Below are positions 1 to 7,017 of a stretch of DNA of 7,017 nucleotides, piece by piece. The position numbers and the translations under genes are program-made. The notes beneath the pieces are model-generated. The model did not search any database. It worked only from the letters and a program-made list of their open reading frames with translations, and had not been told where the DNA came from. Every line of letters begins with the position of its first letter. Position 1 is the first letter of the stretch. This DNA is from Gemmatimonadales bacterium. GTDB lineage: Bacteria > Gemmatimonadota > Gemmatimonadetes > Gemmatimonadales > GWC2-71-9. The stretch covers positions 1 through 7,017 of the forward strand of contig JAICEH010000108.1 of the NCBI GenBank assembly GCA_025924275.1. The letters are read 5' to 3'.

Positions 1-1159
1 CGGCCCGGGCGAGCGCCCCGGCGAAGTCGTCCCCGAACCCCAGGAGCCGGGCGCCCTCCAGGTTGGCCGCCCGCTCCCGCCGGAGCGCCAGGCCCGGGAT
101 GCCGGGGAGCGGCGCCTCCGGGCCCAGCGGCACCCGCACCGCCGCGGTCACCTCCCGGCCGGCGAGCAGGGCGCGCACGTGGCCCAGCGCCTCGGTCGAG
201 GCCCGGCCCGAGGCCAGGAGGACGGCCTCCCCCGGCGTGTCCCGCAGGCGGTCGGCGGCACGGGCCAGCGCGGGATCCCAGTCCACCGCGTGGTGCCGGT
301 CGCCGTCCAGCACCAGCGGCGCCTCGACCCGGTCACCCCGGTTCATCCAGCGGTAGTCGGCCCGGCCGGTGTCGCACATGAAGTGCCGGTTCACCTCGAG
401 GTTGGGCCGGGGCCGGAGCCGCACCACCACGTTGTCGCGGGTGTCCACGGTGACGTTGCACCCCTGGGTGCAGCCGGGGCAGATGCTCGCGGTCTTGTCG
501 AGGTCCCAGGCCCGCGCCTTGTGCAGGAAGTCCTTGGAGATGAGGGAGCCGACCGGGCACAGGTCCACCACGTTGCCGGCCCAGGGGTGGTCCAGCTCGC
601 CGTCCTCGAAGATCCCGATGTAGGCCCGGTCGCCGCGGTCGAAGACATCGAGCACCGGCTGCTCCGCCACGTCCTCCATGAAGCGGACGCAGCGGGTGCA
701 GAGGATGCACCGGTTGGGCACGTACAGGATGTCCGGCCCGAAGTCCTCGACCGGGCTGAACCGCTTGGGGTAGTCGGCGTACCGGGTGCCGGCCCGGCCC
801 TCCTGGAAGGTGAAGTCCTGCAGCTCGCACTCGCCGGCCTGGTCGCAGATCGGGCAGTCGAGCGGGTGGTTGATGAGCAGGAACTCGAGCACGCCCTCCC
901 GCGCCTTCCGGGCCTCCGGGCTGTTGACGTGCACCACCTGCCCCTCCGCCACCGCGGTCACGCAGGCGGGCTGGAGCTTGGGGCTCTTCTCCACCTCGAC
1001 GAGGCACATCCGGCACACCGCGGGCGAGGGGAGCGCCGGGTGGTAGCAGTAGTGGGGGACCAGCACGCCCGCCTGCTTGGCCGCCTCGATGATGGGCGTG
1101 CCCGGGGGCACCGCCACCGGCATCCCGTCGATGGTGACGTTGACCAGGTCGGCGCTCAT
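1..1159 (-). CDS. nuoG: NADH-quinone oxidoreductase subunit G (NuoG), 3' end cut by window edge
   Basis: This is the large iron-sulfur subunit of the complex I peripheral arm, carrying electrons from NuoF towards NuoB. The first 386 codons are present and the frame stays open to the left edge. Visible ligands, in order: a 2Fe-2S ferredoxin domain (N1b) with C38, C49, C52 and C66; the His/Cys cluster N5 with H98, C102, C105 and C111 (HPLDCPICDQAGEC); cluster N4 with C151, C154, C157 and C201 (NRCILCTRC, then VVDLCPVGSL); and a CxxCxxxC-x27-C set (C227, C230, C234, C262) matching the optional N7 cluster. After about residue 265 the protein enters the molybdopterin-oxidoreductase-like region, which is poorly conserved in NuoG and truncated here. 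The ATG start lies one base after the nuoF stop (TGA-G-ATG). The Shine-Dalgarno is weak, so translation probably depends on nuoF. The family identity is secure; the missing C-terminus cannot be assessed. Confidence 0.96.
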   Translation of the reverse strand, partial: MSADLVNVTIDGMPVAVPPGTPIIEAAKQAGVLVPHYCYHPALPSPAVCRMCLVEVEKSPKLQPACVTAVAEGQVVHVNSPEARKAREGVLEFLLINHPLDCPICDQAGECELQDFTFQEGRAGTRYADYPKRFSPVEDFGPDILYVPNRCILCTRCVRFMEDVAEQPVLDVFDRGDRAYIGIFEDGELDHPWAGNVVDLCPVGSLISKDFLHKARAWDLDKTASICPGCTQGCNVTVDTRDNVVVRLRPRPNLEVNRHFMCDTGRADYRWMNRGDRVEAPLVLDGDRHHAVDWDPALARAADRLRDTPGEAVLLASGRASTEALGHVRALLAGREVTAAVRVPLGPEAPLPGIPGLALRRERAANLEGARLLGFGDDFAGALARA

Positions 1160-1160
1160 C

Positions 1161-2467
<1,307 letters not shown>

Positions 2468-2468
<1 letters not shown>

Positions 2469-2971
2469 CAGGGGTACCTGGCGAGAAGCCCGGCGACCCC
2501 CTCGGGGCTGACCGAGTCGTGGAAGTCGTCGTCCACCAGGACCGGGGTGGCGAAGCCGCAGGCGCCGAGGCACTCGACCTCGACCACCGTGAAGCGGCCG
2601 TCGGGGCTGGTGGCCCCGAGCTCGCCGCAGCCGGTCTCGCGGAGCAGGGCGCGCATCACGTCCTCGGCGCCACAGAGCCCGCAGGGCGAGGTGGTGCAGA
2701 CCTGGATGAAGTGCCGCCCCACCGGGTGGGTGTGGTACATGGTGTAGAAGGTGACCACGCCCTTCACGTAGGCCGGCGTGAGCCCGAGGACTTCGGCCAC
2801 CTCCGCCATGGCCGGCTCGGAGATCCACCCCCGCGCCTGCTGGACCAGCCAGAGGGCCGGCAGGAGGCACGCCTGCCGGGTGGGGTACTTCGGGAAGAGC
2901 GCCTCGAGCCGGGCCCTCGTCTCGCCGACGAGGACCGGCTCGTGGGGCGCCGCCGGGTGGGCCGCGCTCAT
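2468..2971 (-). CDS. nuoE: NADH-quinone oxidoreductase subunit E (NuoE), 24 kDa 2Fe-2S subunit
   Basis: This thioredoxin-fold 2Fe-2S protein pairs with NuoF and carries cluster N1a, thought to act as a side electron store near FMN. It is 167 residues, normal for the family. The N-terminal helical part includes YPTRQACLLPALWLVQQ and VKGVVTFYTMYHT, both characteristic. The N1a ligands are C92 and C97 (VCTTSPCGLCG) with C134 and C138 (ECLGAC), in the expected two-pair arrangement. An additional cysteine, C100, sits where many homologues have arginine (PCxLRG). The ATG at 2971 overlaps the nuoD stop in an ATGA arrangement and is preceded by a good G-rich Shine-Dalgarno. A longer in-frame opening runs upstream within nuoD, but it is compositional and lacks family similarity. 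It is the fifth gene of the nuo operon. Confidence 0.96.
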
Positions 2972-4233
2972 CGGTCGATCTCCCCCATCACGATGTCCAC
3001 GCTCGCGTTGATGGCGATCACGTCGGAGAGCAGCGCGCCCTCGCACAGCCGGGGCAGGGCCGCCAGGTTGATCATCGAGGGCGGACGGATGCGCCAGCGC
3101 ACCGGCTTGGCGGTCCCGTCCGACACCAGGTAGGTGCCCAGCTCGCCCTTCGGGTTCTCCACCGCGAAGTAGGCCTCGCCCACCGGAGGGCGCACGCCCT
3201 CCATCACCTGCTTGAAGTGGTAGATCATCGCCTCCATGTCGCTCATCGCCCGCGACTTGGGCGGGAGGACCACGCGGGGGTCGTCGACGTTGATCGGCCC
3301 GGGCCGGAGCCGGCCCAGGGCCTGCTGGAGGATCCGGTTGGACTGGCGCATCTCCTCGACGCGGACGGCGTACCGGTCGTAGATGTCGCCGTGCTCCCCG
3401 ACCGGCACGTCGAAGTCGTACTCCTCGTAGCCCAGGTACGGCTTGTCCTTCCGCACGTCGAAGGCGACCCCCGCGGCCCGGAGCATCGGCCCCGAGAGCG
3501 ACCAGCTGATCGCCTCCGCCGCGCCGATCGCCCCCACGCCCTGGGTCCGCCCGATCCAGATCGCGTTCCGGGAGAACATCGTCTCGATCTCGTCGAGCAC
3601 CGTGGGGAAGTGGCCGCAGAACTCGGCCAGGCCCCGCTCCCAGCCCTCGGGGATGTCGGCCATCAGGCCGCCCACCCGGGTGAGGCTGGTGGTGAGGCGG
3701 GCCCCGGTCCACGCCTCCTGCAGGTTGTAGATCTTCTCCCGCTCGTTGAACGACCAGAGGAACGGCGTGTAGGCCCCGAGGTCGATGCCGGTGGTCCCGA
3801 GCCACACCAGGTGGGAGATGATCCGGCTCATCTCGCAGGCGATCACCCGGAGTACCCGGCAGCGCTCCGTCACCTCGATCCCCATCAGCTTCTCCACCCC
3901 CAGCGCGAAGCCGACGTTGTTGGCCATCGGGCTCAGGTAGTCGGTGCGGTCGGTGAGCGGGATGATCTGGTTGTAGTGCCGGTACTCGCCCAGCTTCTCG
4001 AAGCCGGAGTGCAGGTACCCGATGTGGGGGATCACCCGCCGCACCGTCTCGCCCTCGAGCTCCACCACGAGGCGGAGCACGCCGTGGGTGGCGGGGTGCT
4101 GGGGCCCGAGGTTCACCAGCATGTGCTCGGCACCCGGCTCGGCGCCCGCCACGCCGAGCGGCACCCGCACGGGCCGCCCGGCGGCGTCGAGGCCGGGAGT
4201 GGCCAGCTCGAGCTCGACGGTGCGGGGCGTCAC
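2968..4233 (-). CDS. nuoD: NADH-quinone oxidoreductase subunit D (NuoD), 49 kDa quinone-site subunit
   Basis: NuoD forms, with NuoB, the quinone-reduction pocket beside cluster N2; it is related to the large subunit of NiFe hydrogenases but lacks the metal site. It is 421 residues counted from the GTG at 4233. The block LVNLGPQHPATHGVLRL contains H50, and LTDRTDYLSP contains Y99; these correspond to the quinone-headgroup His and Tyr known from Thermus Nqo4 (H38 and Y87). Other hallmarks are IPHIGYLHSGFEK, GVGAI, LRAAGVAFDVRK, MEAMIYHFK and the C-terminal ending IVMGEIDR. The GTG start is favoured because it overlaps the nuoC stop (GTGA) and follows GGGGAGG by four bases. The next Met, residue 38 at 4122, would also leave the conserved core intact but has no such context. 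nuoC and nuoD are separate genes here, unlike the fused NuoCD of E. coli. Confidence 0.96.
   Translation of the reverse strand: MTPRTVELELATPGLDAAGRPVRVPLGVAGAEPGAEHMLVNLGPQHPATHGVLRLVVELEGETVRRVIPHIGYLHSGFEKLGEYRHYNQIIPLTDRTDYLSPMANNVGFALGVEKLMGIEVTERCRVLRVIACEMSRIISHLVWLGTTGIDLGAYTPFLWSFNEREKIYNLQEAWTGARLTTSLTRVGGLMADIPEGWERGLAEFCGHFPTVLDEIETMFSRNAIWIGRTQGVGAIGAAEAISWSLSGPMLRAAGVAFDVRKDKPYLGYEEYDFDVPVGEHGDIYDRYAVRVEEMRQSNRILQQALGRLRPGPINVDDPRVVLPPKSRAMSDMEAMIYHFKQVMEGVRPPVGEAYFAVENPKGELGTYLVSDGTAKPVRWRIRPPSMINLAALPRLCEGALLSDVIAINASVDIVMGEIDR
2980..2986 (-). promoter_or_regulatory. Ribosome-binding site of nuoE
   Basis: GGGGGAG on the minus strand ends eight bases before the nuoE ATG at 2971. 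It sits within the last codons of nuoD, so nuoE can recruit ribosomes directly as well as by coupling through the ATGA overlap. Confidence 0.6.
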
Positions 4234-4862
4234 TCGACCTCCCCGTGGTGGCCGTGGGCCAGGCGCTCCCGCATGTCGTCCGGGAGGTAGTGCATCGCGT
4301 CCGCGATCGAGAGCTCCTCGAGGGAATAGTGCTTCTCGGCGGCCCCGCCCAGCGCCTGCCGGGTCTGCTCGGCGCGGCTGAAGTGGCCCCGGAGCGGGAA
4401 GTCCTTCCGGAGCGGGTGGCCCTCGGCGTAGGTCTCCCACATCAGGAGCCGGCGCAGGTCGGGGTGCCCGCTGAACCGGATCCCGAACATGTCCCAGACC
4501 TCCCGCTCCAGCCAATCGGCGCCGCGCCAGAGGTCGGTGCAGGTCGGGACCGCGAGGGGCCCGTCCTTGGCCAGCTCGACCTTGAGCCGGAGGTCCTCGG
4601 CCCGCTCCAGCGCGCGGAGGAACCAGACGACCTCGAGCAGCCGCTCGCGGTCCCGGTACTCGACCGCGGTGACGTCGACCAGGTAATCGTAGCGCTGGCC
4701 CGGGGTGTCGCGGAGCCAGGCGAGGATGTCGTGCACCCGGGCTGCGTCCACCAGCACGATGGTGTCCCCCGCCACGACGTCGTGGCGCCGGATGGCCGGC
4801 CCGAAGGCCGCGCGGAGCGCCGCCACCGAGGCGGACGGGCCCGCGGCGACCGCCGGCGTCAC
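4230..4862 (-). CDS. nuoC: NADH-quinone oxidoreductase subunit C (NuoC), 30 kDa subunit
   Basis: NuoC is a cofactor-free structural subunit that packs against NuoD and NuoB in the connecting module. It is 210 residues from the GTG at 4862. The signature LEREVWDMFGIRFSGHPDLR followed by RLLMWETYAEGHPLRKDFPL is complete. Upstream it has the usual YDYLVDVTAVEY block. About 50 residues follow the signature, rich in charged residues and ending HGHHGEVE; Thermus Nqo5 also carries a C-terminal extension, so this is not abnormal. The GTG start is inferred: it overlaps the nuoB stop (GTGA) and is preceded by GAGG with five-base spacing. The frame is open further upstream inside nuoB, but without family similarity. 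The overlap with nuoD at the other end is the same GTGA form. Confidence 0.95.
   Translation of the reverse strand: MTPAVAAGPSASVAALRAAFGPAIRRHDVVAGDTIVLVDAARVHDILAWLRDTPGQRYDYLVDVTAVEYRDRERLLEVVWFLRALERAEDLRLKVELAKDGPLAVPTCTDLWRGADWLEREVWDMFGIRFSGHPDLRRLLMWETYAEGHPLRKDFPLRGHFSRAEQTRQALGGAAEKHYSLEELSIADAMHYLPDDMRERLAHGHHGEVE
4238..4244 (-). promoter_or_regulatory. Ribosome-binding site that decides the nuoD GTG start
   Basis: GGGGAGG on the minus strand lies four bases before the GTG at 4233, within the final codons of nuoC. It is one of the strongest Shine-Dalgarno sequences in the window and favours this start over the Met at residue 38. Confidence 0.65.
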
Positions 4863-5482
4863 GCCGACCTCGTCTGGTGCACCGAATTGCCGAAGGGCTC
4901 GGAGAGCTCGTCCACCCGCTCGGCCGGCAGGAAGAGGCCGTCGGGCCGCACCGGGCGGTCGGCGCGGAGGGCCCCGTCCGTCACGCTCTCGCCCTGGATC
5001 TTCTTCTGCAGGAGCAGGATGCCGTACATCAGCCCCTCGGGGCGCGGCGGGCAGCCCGGGACGTAGACATCCACCGGGATGATCGTGTCGATGCCCTGCA
5101 CCATCGCGTAGTTGTCGAAGATGCCGCCGGAGCTGGCGCAGGCGCCCATCGAGATGGCCCACTTGGGCTGCGGCATCTGGTCCCAGATGCGCCGGATGAC
5201 GGGCGCCAGCTTGAACGGGAGGCGCCCGGCGCAGATCAGCACGTCCGCCTGCCGCGGCGAGAAGCTCTGCCGCTCCATCCCGAACCGCGCGAGGTCGTAC
5301 CGGCTCGCCGCGGTCGCCATGAACTCGATGGCGCAGCAGGCGGTGCCGAAGGGCATCGGCCAGAGCGAGTTCTTCCGTGCCCAGTTCATCAGGAAGTCGA
5401 GCCGCGTCGTGACCCAGTTGGGCGAGGCGTGCGAGACGACCGCGGGGTCGCCGGGCAGCCCGGTGGACTCGATCAGTCCCAT
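4859..5482 (-). CDS. nuoB: NADH-quinone oxidoreductase subunit B (NuoB), N2 4Fe-4S subunit
   Basis: NuoB holds cluster N2, the last iron-sulfur centre, which reduces quinone at the interface with NuoD. It is 207 residues. The N2 ligands are visible: the tandem C49-C50 (FGTACCAIEFM), C115 (SMGACASSGG) and C144 (YVPGCPPRPEG). Spacing matches Thermus Nqo6 (C45, C46, C111, C140) with a constant offset of four. Other conserved blocks are ARKNSLWPMPFG, DLARFGMERQSFSPRQADVL and AGRLPFKLAPVIRRIWDQMP. The C-terminal 40 or so residues (RADRPVRPDGLFLP onward) are less conserved, as is usual. The ATG at 5482 lies inside the last codons of nuoA, giving a ten-base overlap, and a G-rich stretch upstream may serve as a weak ribosome-binding site. 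Confidence 0.97.
   Translation of the reverse strand: MGLIESTGLPGDPAVVSHASPNWVTTRLDFLMNWARKNSLWPMPFGTACCAIEFMATAASRYDLARFGMERQSFSPRQADVLICAGRLPFKLAPVIRRIWDQMPQPKWAISMGACASSGGIFDNYAMVQGIDTIIPVDVYVPGCPPRPEGLMYGILLLQKKIQGESVTDGALRADRPVRPDGLFLPAERVDELSEPFGNSVHQTRSA
4868..4871 (-). promoter_or_regulatory. Ribosome-binding site that decides the nuoC GTG start
   Basis: GAGG on the minus strand precedes the GTG at 4862 by five bases, inside the last codons of nuoB. Together with the GTGA overlap it supports this non-ATG start, as no family-consistent ATG lies nearby. Confidence 0.6.
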
Positions 5483-5838
5483 TCGAACGCCCCCCGCTTC
5501 CAGAGGTACACGTAGCCGACGGCGAGGATGCCGACGAACACCAGCATCTCCGCCAGCAGGAGGGCCCGGATCTCCCGCAGCTGGTTGAACGCCACCGCCC
5601 ACGGGAACATGAAGACCGTCTCGATGTCGAAGAGGATGAAGAGCATCGCGACGAGGTAGAACTTGACCGAGAACCGCTCCCGGGCGCTCCCCAGCACCGG
5701 GATGCCGGACTCGTACGGCTGGCGCATCACCTCGGTCTGCTTCCCCCACGAGATCGCGTGGGAGAGCCCGGTGAGCAGGACGGCGTTCGCCGCCACGAAG
5801 AGGACGACGAGGAGCAGCGCGATGTACGACTGGCTCAT
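5473..5838 (-). CDS. nuoA: NADH-quinone oxidoreductase subunit A (NuoA), membrane subunit
   Basis: NuoA (ND3 homologue) is a small inner-membrane subunit at the junction of the peripheral and membrane arms, near the quinone entry site. It is 121 residues with three predicted membrane helices at roughly 5-28, 60-82 and 90-112. The loop after helix 1 carries RQPYESGIPVLGSARERFSV, and helix 2 carries KFYLVAMLFILFDIE with the conserved acidic D71 and E73. The loop position that is cysteine in mitochondrial ND3 (PYECG) is serine 44 here; E. coli NuoA also has serine at this point. It is the first gene of the nuo transcript, with the only sizeable upstream space in the window. GAAAGG lies ten bases before the ATG as a possible ribosome-binding site. 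Confidence 0.96.
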   Translation of the reverse strand: MSQSYIALLLVVLFVAANAVLLTGLSHAISWGKQTEVMRQPYESGIPVLGSARERFSVKFYLVAMLFILFDIETVFMFPWAVAFNQLREIRALLLAEMLVFVGILAVGYVYLWKRGAFEWD

Positions 5839-5848
5839 CGGCCCGGGG

Positions 5849-5854
5849 CCTTTC
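5849..5854 (-). promoter_or_regulatory. Possible ribosome-binding site of nuoA
   Basis: GAAAGG on the minus strand lies ten bases before the nuoA ATG. The match to the anti-Shine-Dalgarno is partial and the spacing slightly long, but it is the best candidate in the short leader. Confidence 0.4.
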
Positions 5855-5877
5855 GCGTGGGTGCCGGGAAGGCCGGA

Positions 5878-5906
5878 AGTCTATCGCCATCCCGCGGGGA
5901 GTTCAA
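5878..5906 (-). promoter_or_regulatory. Candidate sigma-70-like promoter for the nuo operon
   Basis: On the minus strand TTGAAC (5906-5901) and TAGACT (5883-5878) are separated by exactly 17 bases, matching the -35 and -10 consensus at four of six positions each. Transcription would begin near 5871 and leave a leader of about 33 bases before nuoA. Position and spacing are seen directly; function is inferred, and chance matches of this quality do occur. Confidence 0.42.
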
Positions 5907-5944
5907 TCCCGCCAAGTCGTGGCGCGGCAACGGGGTGGGCCCGC

Positions 5945-5950
5945 TATATT
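5945..5950 (+). promoter_or_regulatory. Candidate -10 element for dcd
   Basis: TATATT matches five of six positions of the -10 consensus and stands out in GC-rich sequence, about 50 bases before the dcd start codon. No convincing -35 hexamer is found 16-18 bases upstream, so activity would need another determinant or this may be chance. Confidence 0.33.
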
Positions 5951-5989
5951 CCCCGCCCTGACGCCCCGAAACCACCCTGCCCGACCCGC

Positions 5990-5993
5990 GAGG
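5990..5993 (+). promoter_or_regulatory. Ribosome-binding site that decides the dcd GTG start
   Basis: GAGG lies five bases before the GTG at 5999. An in-frame GTG at 5993 overlaps this motif itself, which argues for the downstream GTG as the real start. Confidence 0.55.
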
Positions 5994-5998
5994 TGCCG

Positions 5999-6577
5999 GT
6001 GTCCATCAAGTCCGACCGCTGGATCCGCCGCATGGCCCGCGACCACGCCATGATCGATCCCTTCCAGGACGCGCAGGTCCGGGCGGCCGACGCCCAGGGG
6101 CGCAAGGTGATCTCCTACGGCGTCTCCTCCTACGGCTACGACATGCGGGTGGCGCCGGAGTTCAAGATCTTCACCAACGTGCTCTCCGCGATGGTGGACC
6201 CGAAGGCGTTCGACCCCCGGAGCCTGGTCGAGTTCGAGGGGGAGGTGTGCATCGTGCCGCCCAACTCGTTCGCCCTCGCGCGCTCGGTGGAGTACTTCCG
6301 GATCCCCCGGAACGTGCTGACGATCTGCGTGGGGAAGAGCACCTACGCCCGCTGCGGCATCATCACCAACGTGACGCCGTTCGAGCCCGAATGGGAGGGG
6401 CACGTGACGCTGGAGATCAGCAACACGACGCCGCTGCCCGCCAAGATCTACGCCAACGAGGGGATCTGCCAGGTGCTGTTCTTCGAGGCGGACGACGATG
6501 ACGTCTGCGAGACCAGCTACCGCGACAAGGCGGGGAAGTACCAGGGCCAGGTCGGGGTGACCCTCCCGCGGCTCTAG
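5999..6577 (+). CDS. dcd: dCTP deaminase (Dcd)
   Basis: The enzyme deaminates dCTP to dUTP in the cytoplasm, supplying dUMP for thymidylate synthesis once dUTPase acts. It is 192 residues, in the usual 188-193 range. The N-terminus (V/M)SIKSDRWIRRMARDHAMIDPF is characteristic of the proteobacterial-type family branch. Active-site residues are visible: S114 and R118 in GKSTYARCGI, and E139 in HVTLEISNTT, corresponding to S111, R115 and E138 of E. coli Dcd. VISYGVSSYGYDMR and the C-terminal lid KYQGQVGVTLP are also typical. The GTG at 5999 is chosen from family N-termini and the GAGG upstream; the open frame continues much further upstream through nuoA antisense, which is non-coding. dcd is divergent from nuoA and convergent with the peptidase gene. 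A bifunctional dCTP deaminase/dUTPase cannot be excluded by eye, but the monofunctional form is more likely. Confidence 0.95.
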   Translation: MSIKSDRWIRRMARDHAMIDPFQDAQVRAADAQGRKVISYGVSSYGYDMRVAPEFKIFTNVLSAMVDPKAFDPRSLVEFEGEVCIVPPNSFALARSVEYFRIPRNVLTICVGKSTYARCGIITNVTPFEPEWEGHVTLEISNTTPLPAKIYANEGICQVLFFEADDDDVCETSYRDKAGKYQGQVGVTLPRL

Positions 6578-7017
6578 CCCCCGAGCGCCGCCGCCGCCGC
6601 GGCCACGTGCGCCGCCGCCCGCAGGGCCCGGGCGGCGAGGTCGGCGGCCTCGACGCCCGCGCGCACGGCGTCCCGCTCCTCGAGCGCCTCGGCCACGCCC
6701 GGCAGCAGGATGGTGGCATAGCCGCGGTCGCGGTCGGAGGCGACGAGCAGGTTCCGCACCCAGGGCCGGCCGGTCAGGCCGGCCTCCCGGACGAACTCGC
6801 GATCCGCCGCCCGCAGCAGGCGGTTGGCCGAGTCGGCCGCCTCGGCCGTCCCGTCCCCGCCCCCGCTCCCCCTGCCGGCGTGCGAGGCCCGCCACGCCTC
6901 GAGCCGCTGCCCTGCCGCCGCGAGCGAGTCGAATCCGGCCACCAGGGCCATCCCCGCACCGAACGCGATCCCGCGCTCCTCCGCCCGGCGCACCAGGGCC
7001 CGCGCCGCCTCCGCGTA
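6574..7017 (-). CDS. C-terminal part of an M28-family peptidase (PSMA/transferrin-receptor-like dimerisation domain), 5' end cut by window edge
   Basis: The 147 visible residues read open to the right edge, so this is the end of a longer gene. They resemble the transferrin-receptor-like dimerisation domain that closes glutamate carboxypeptidase II (PSMA)-type zinc peptidases. Counting from the edge, YAEAARAL and FDSL (29-32) match the helix start. DREFVREAGLTGRPWVRNLL (72-91) parallels the human PSMA segment ERAFIDPLGLPDRPFYRH. GYATILLPGVAEAL (99-112) parallels YAGESFPGIYDAL. A Gly-rich loop (GRGSGGGDG, about 48-56) separates two helices, and the end is an Ala-rich helix. The catalytic peptidase domain and its zinc ligands would lie outside the window, so activity and any signal peptide cannot be judged. 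A GTG at 6993 could be read as a start, but the similarity continues upstream of it. The stop overlaps the dcd stop on the other strand. Confidence 0.78.
   Translation of the reverse strand, partial: YAEAARALVRRAEERGIAFGAGMALVAGFDSLAAAGQRLEAWRASHAGRGSGGGDGTAEAADSANRLLRAADREFVREAGLTGRPWVRNLLVASDRDRGYATILLPGVAEALEERDAVRAGVEAADLAARALRAAAHVAAAAAALGG

Larger units (their letters stand above)
5839..5998. other. Divergent intergenic region between nuoA and dcd
   Basis: This 160-base space separates the divergent start codons of nuoA (minus) and dcd (plus) and is the only non-coding stretch of any length in the window. It includes the most A/T-rich short segment of the window (CTATATT near 5944-5950). 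Promoters for both directions must lie here or inside the neighbouring genes. I see no clear inverted repeat that would suggest an operator or riboswitch. Confidence 0.8.

Noticed and set aside
333..1016. A 227-codon minus-strand frame inside nuoG
   Set aside because: It is out of frame with nuoG, whose cluster motifs are all in the chosen frame; the alternative translation is Arg/Pro/Gly-rich.
3217..4290. A 357-codon open frame on the plus strand, antisense to nuoD
   Set aside because: Same compositional shadow; nuoD on the other strand has complete family conservation.
4859..5890. Upstream-extended start for nuoB (and similarly long frames for nuoC, nuoD, nuoE and nuoF)
   Set aside because: The extra N-terminal parts lie within the preceding nuo genes in another frame and lack family similarity; the starts at stop/start overlaps fit family lengths.
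5993..5995. Alternative GTG start for dcd two codons upstream
   Set aside because: It overlaps the GAGG ribosome-binding motif, and family N-termini begin at the SIKSD position after the second GTG.
6578..6640. GC-rich stretch after dcd as an intrinsic terminator
   Set aside because: No stem followed by a T run is seen, and the stretch is coding for the convergent peptidase.
5903..6895. A 330-codon minus-strand frame crossing dcd and the peptidase gene
   Set aside because: It runs antisense to dcd and out of frame with the peptidase, with biased composition and no motif.

Overview
The window is very GC-rich and tightly packed. It holds the start of a bacterial respiratory complex I (NADH:quinone oxidoreductase) operon on the minus strand, a divergent dCTP deaminase gene on the plus strand, and the C-terminal end of a peptidase gene on the minus strand at the right edge. 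The organism is probably a free-living aerobic or facultative bacterium with strong G/C preference at third codon positions. A Gemmatimonadota-like lineage fits three traits: separate nuoC and nuoD, a NuoF opening with MGYPHPIHPKETPVL, and a nearby PSMA-type M28 peptidase. This placement is inference from recalled family resemblance, not a search.

Layout from right to left along the nuo transcript: nuoA (5838-5473), nuoB (5482-4859), nuoC (4862-4230), nuoD (4233-2968), nuoE (2971-2468), nuoF (2468-1161) and nuoG (1159 to the left edge, incomplete). The order A-B-C-D-E-F-G is canonical, and the remaining membrane-arm genes (nuoH-N) would be expected beyond the left edge. Most junctions are stop/start overlaps: 10 bases for A/B, ATGA or GTGA four-base overlaps for B/C, C/D and D/E, a one-base overlap for E/F, and a one-base gap for F/G. 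This implies one transcript with translational coupling. Almost all expected cofactor ligands are visible: N1a in NuoE, FMN/NADH motifs and N3 in NuoF, N1b, N5, N4 and the optional N7 in NuoG, and N2 in NuoB. The quinone-site His and Tyr are visible in NuoD. Together these subunits form the NADH-oxidising module (E, F, G), the quinone-reducing connecting module (B, C, D) and the first membrane subunit (A).

The only real intergenic space is 5839-5998 (160 bases), between the divergent nuoA and dcd starts. It contains a plausible sigma-70-like promoter for nuo and a weaker -10-like element for dcd. To the right, dcd (5999-6577) ends convergently with the peptidase gene, and the two stop codons share the palindrome CTAG.

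I see no mobile element, CRISPR array, tRNA or rRNA, and no sign of a new system. The second-look points are subunit variants (N7 retention, extra cysteines near N1a and N3), gene-junction architecture and the overlapping convergent stops.
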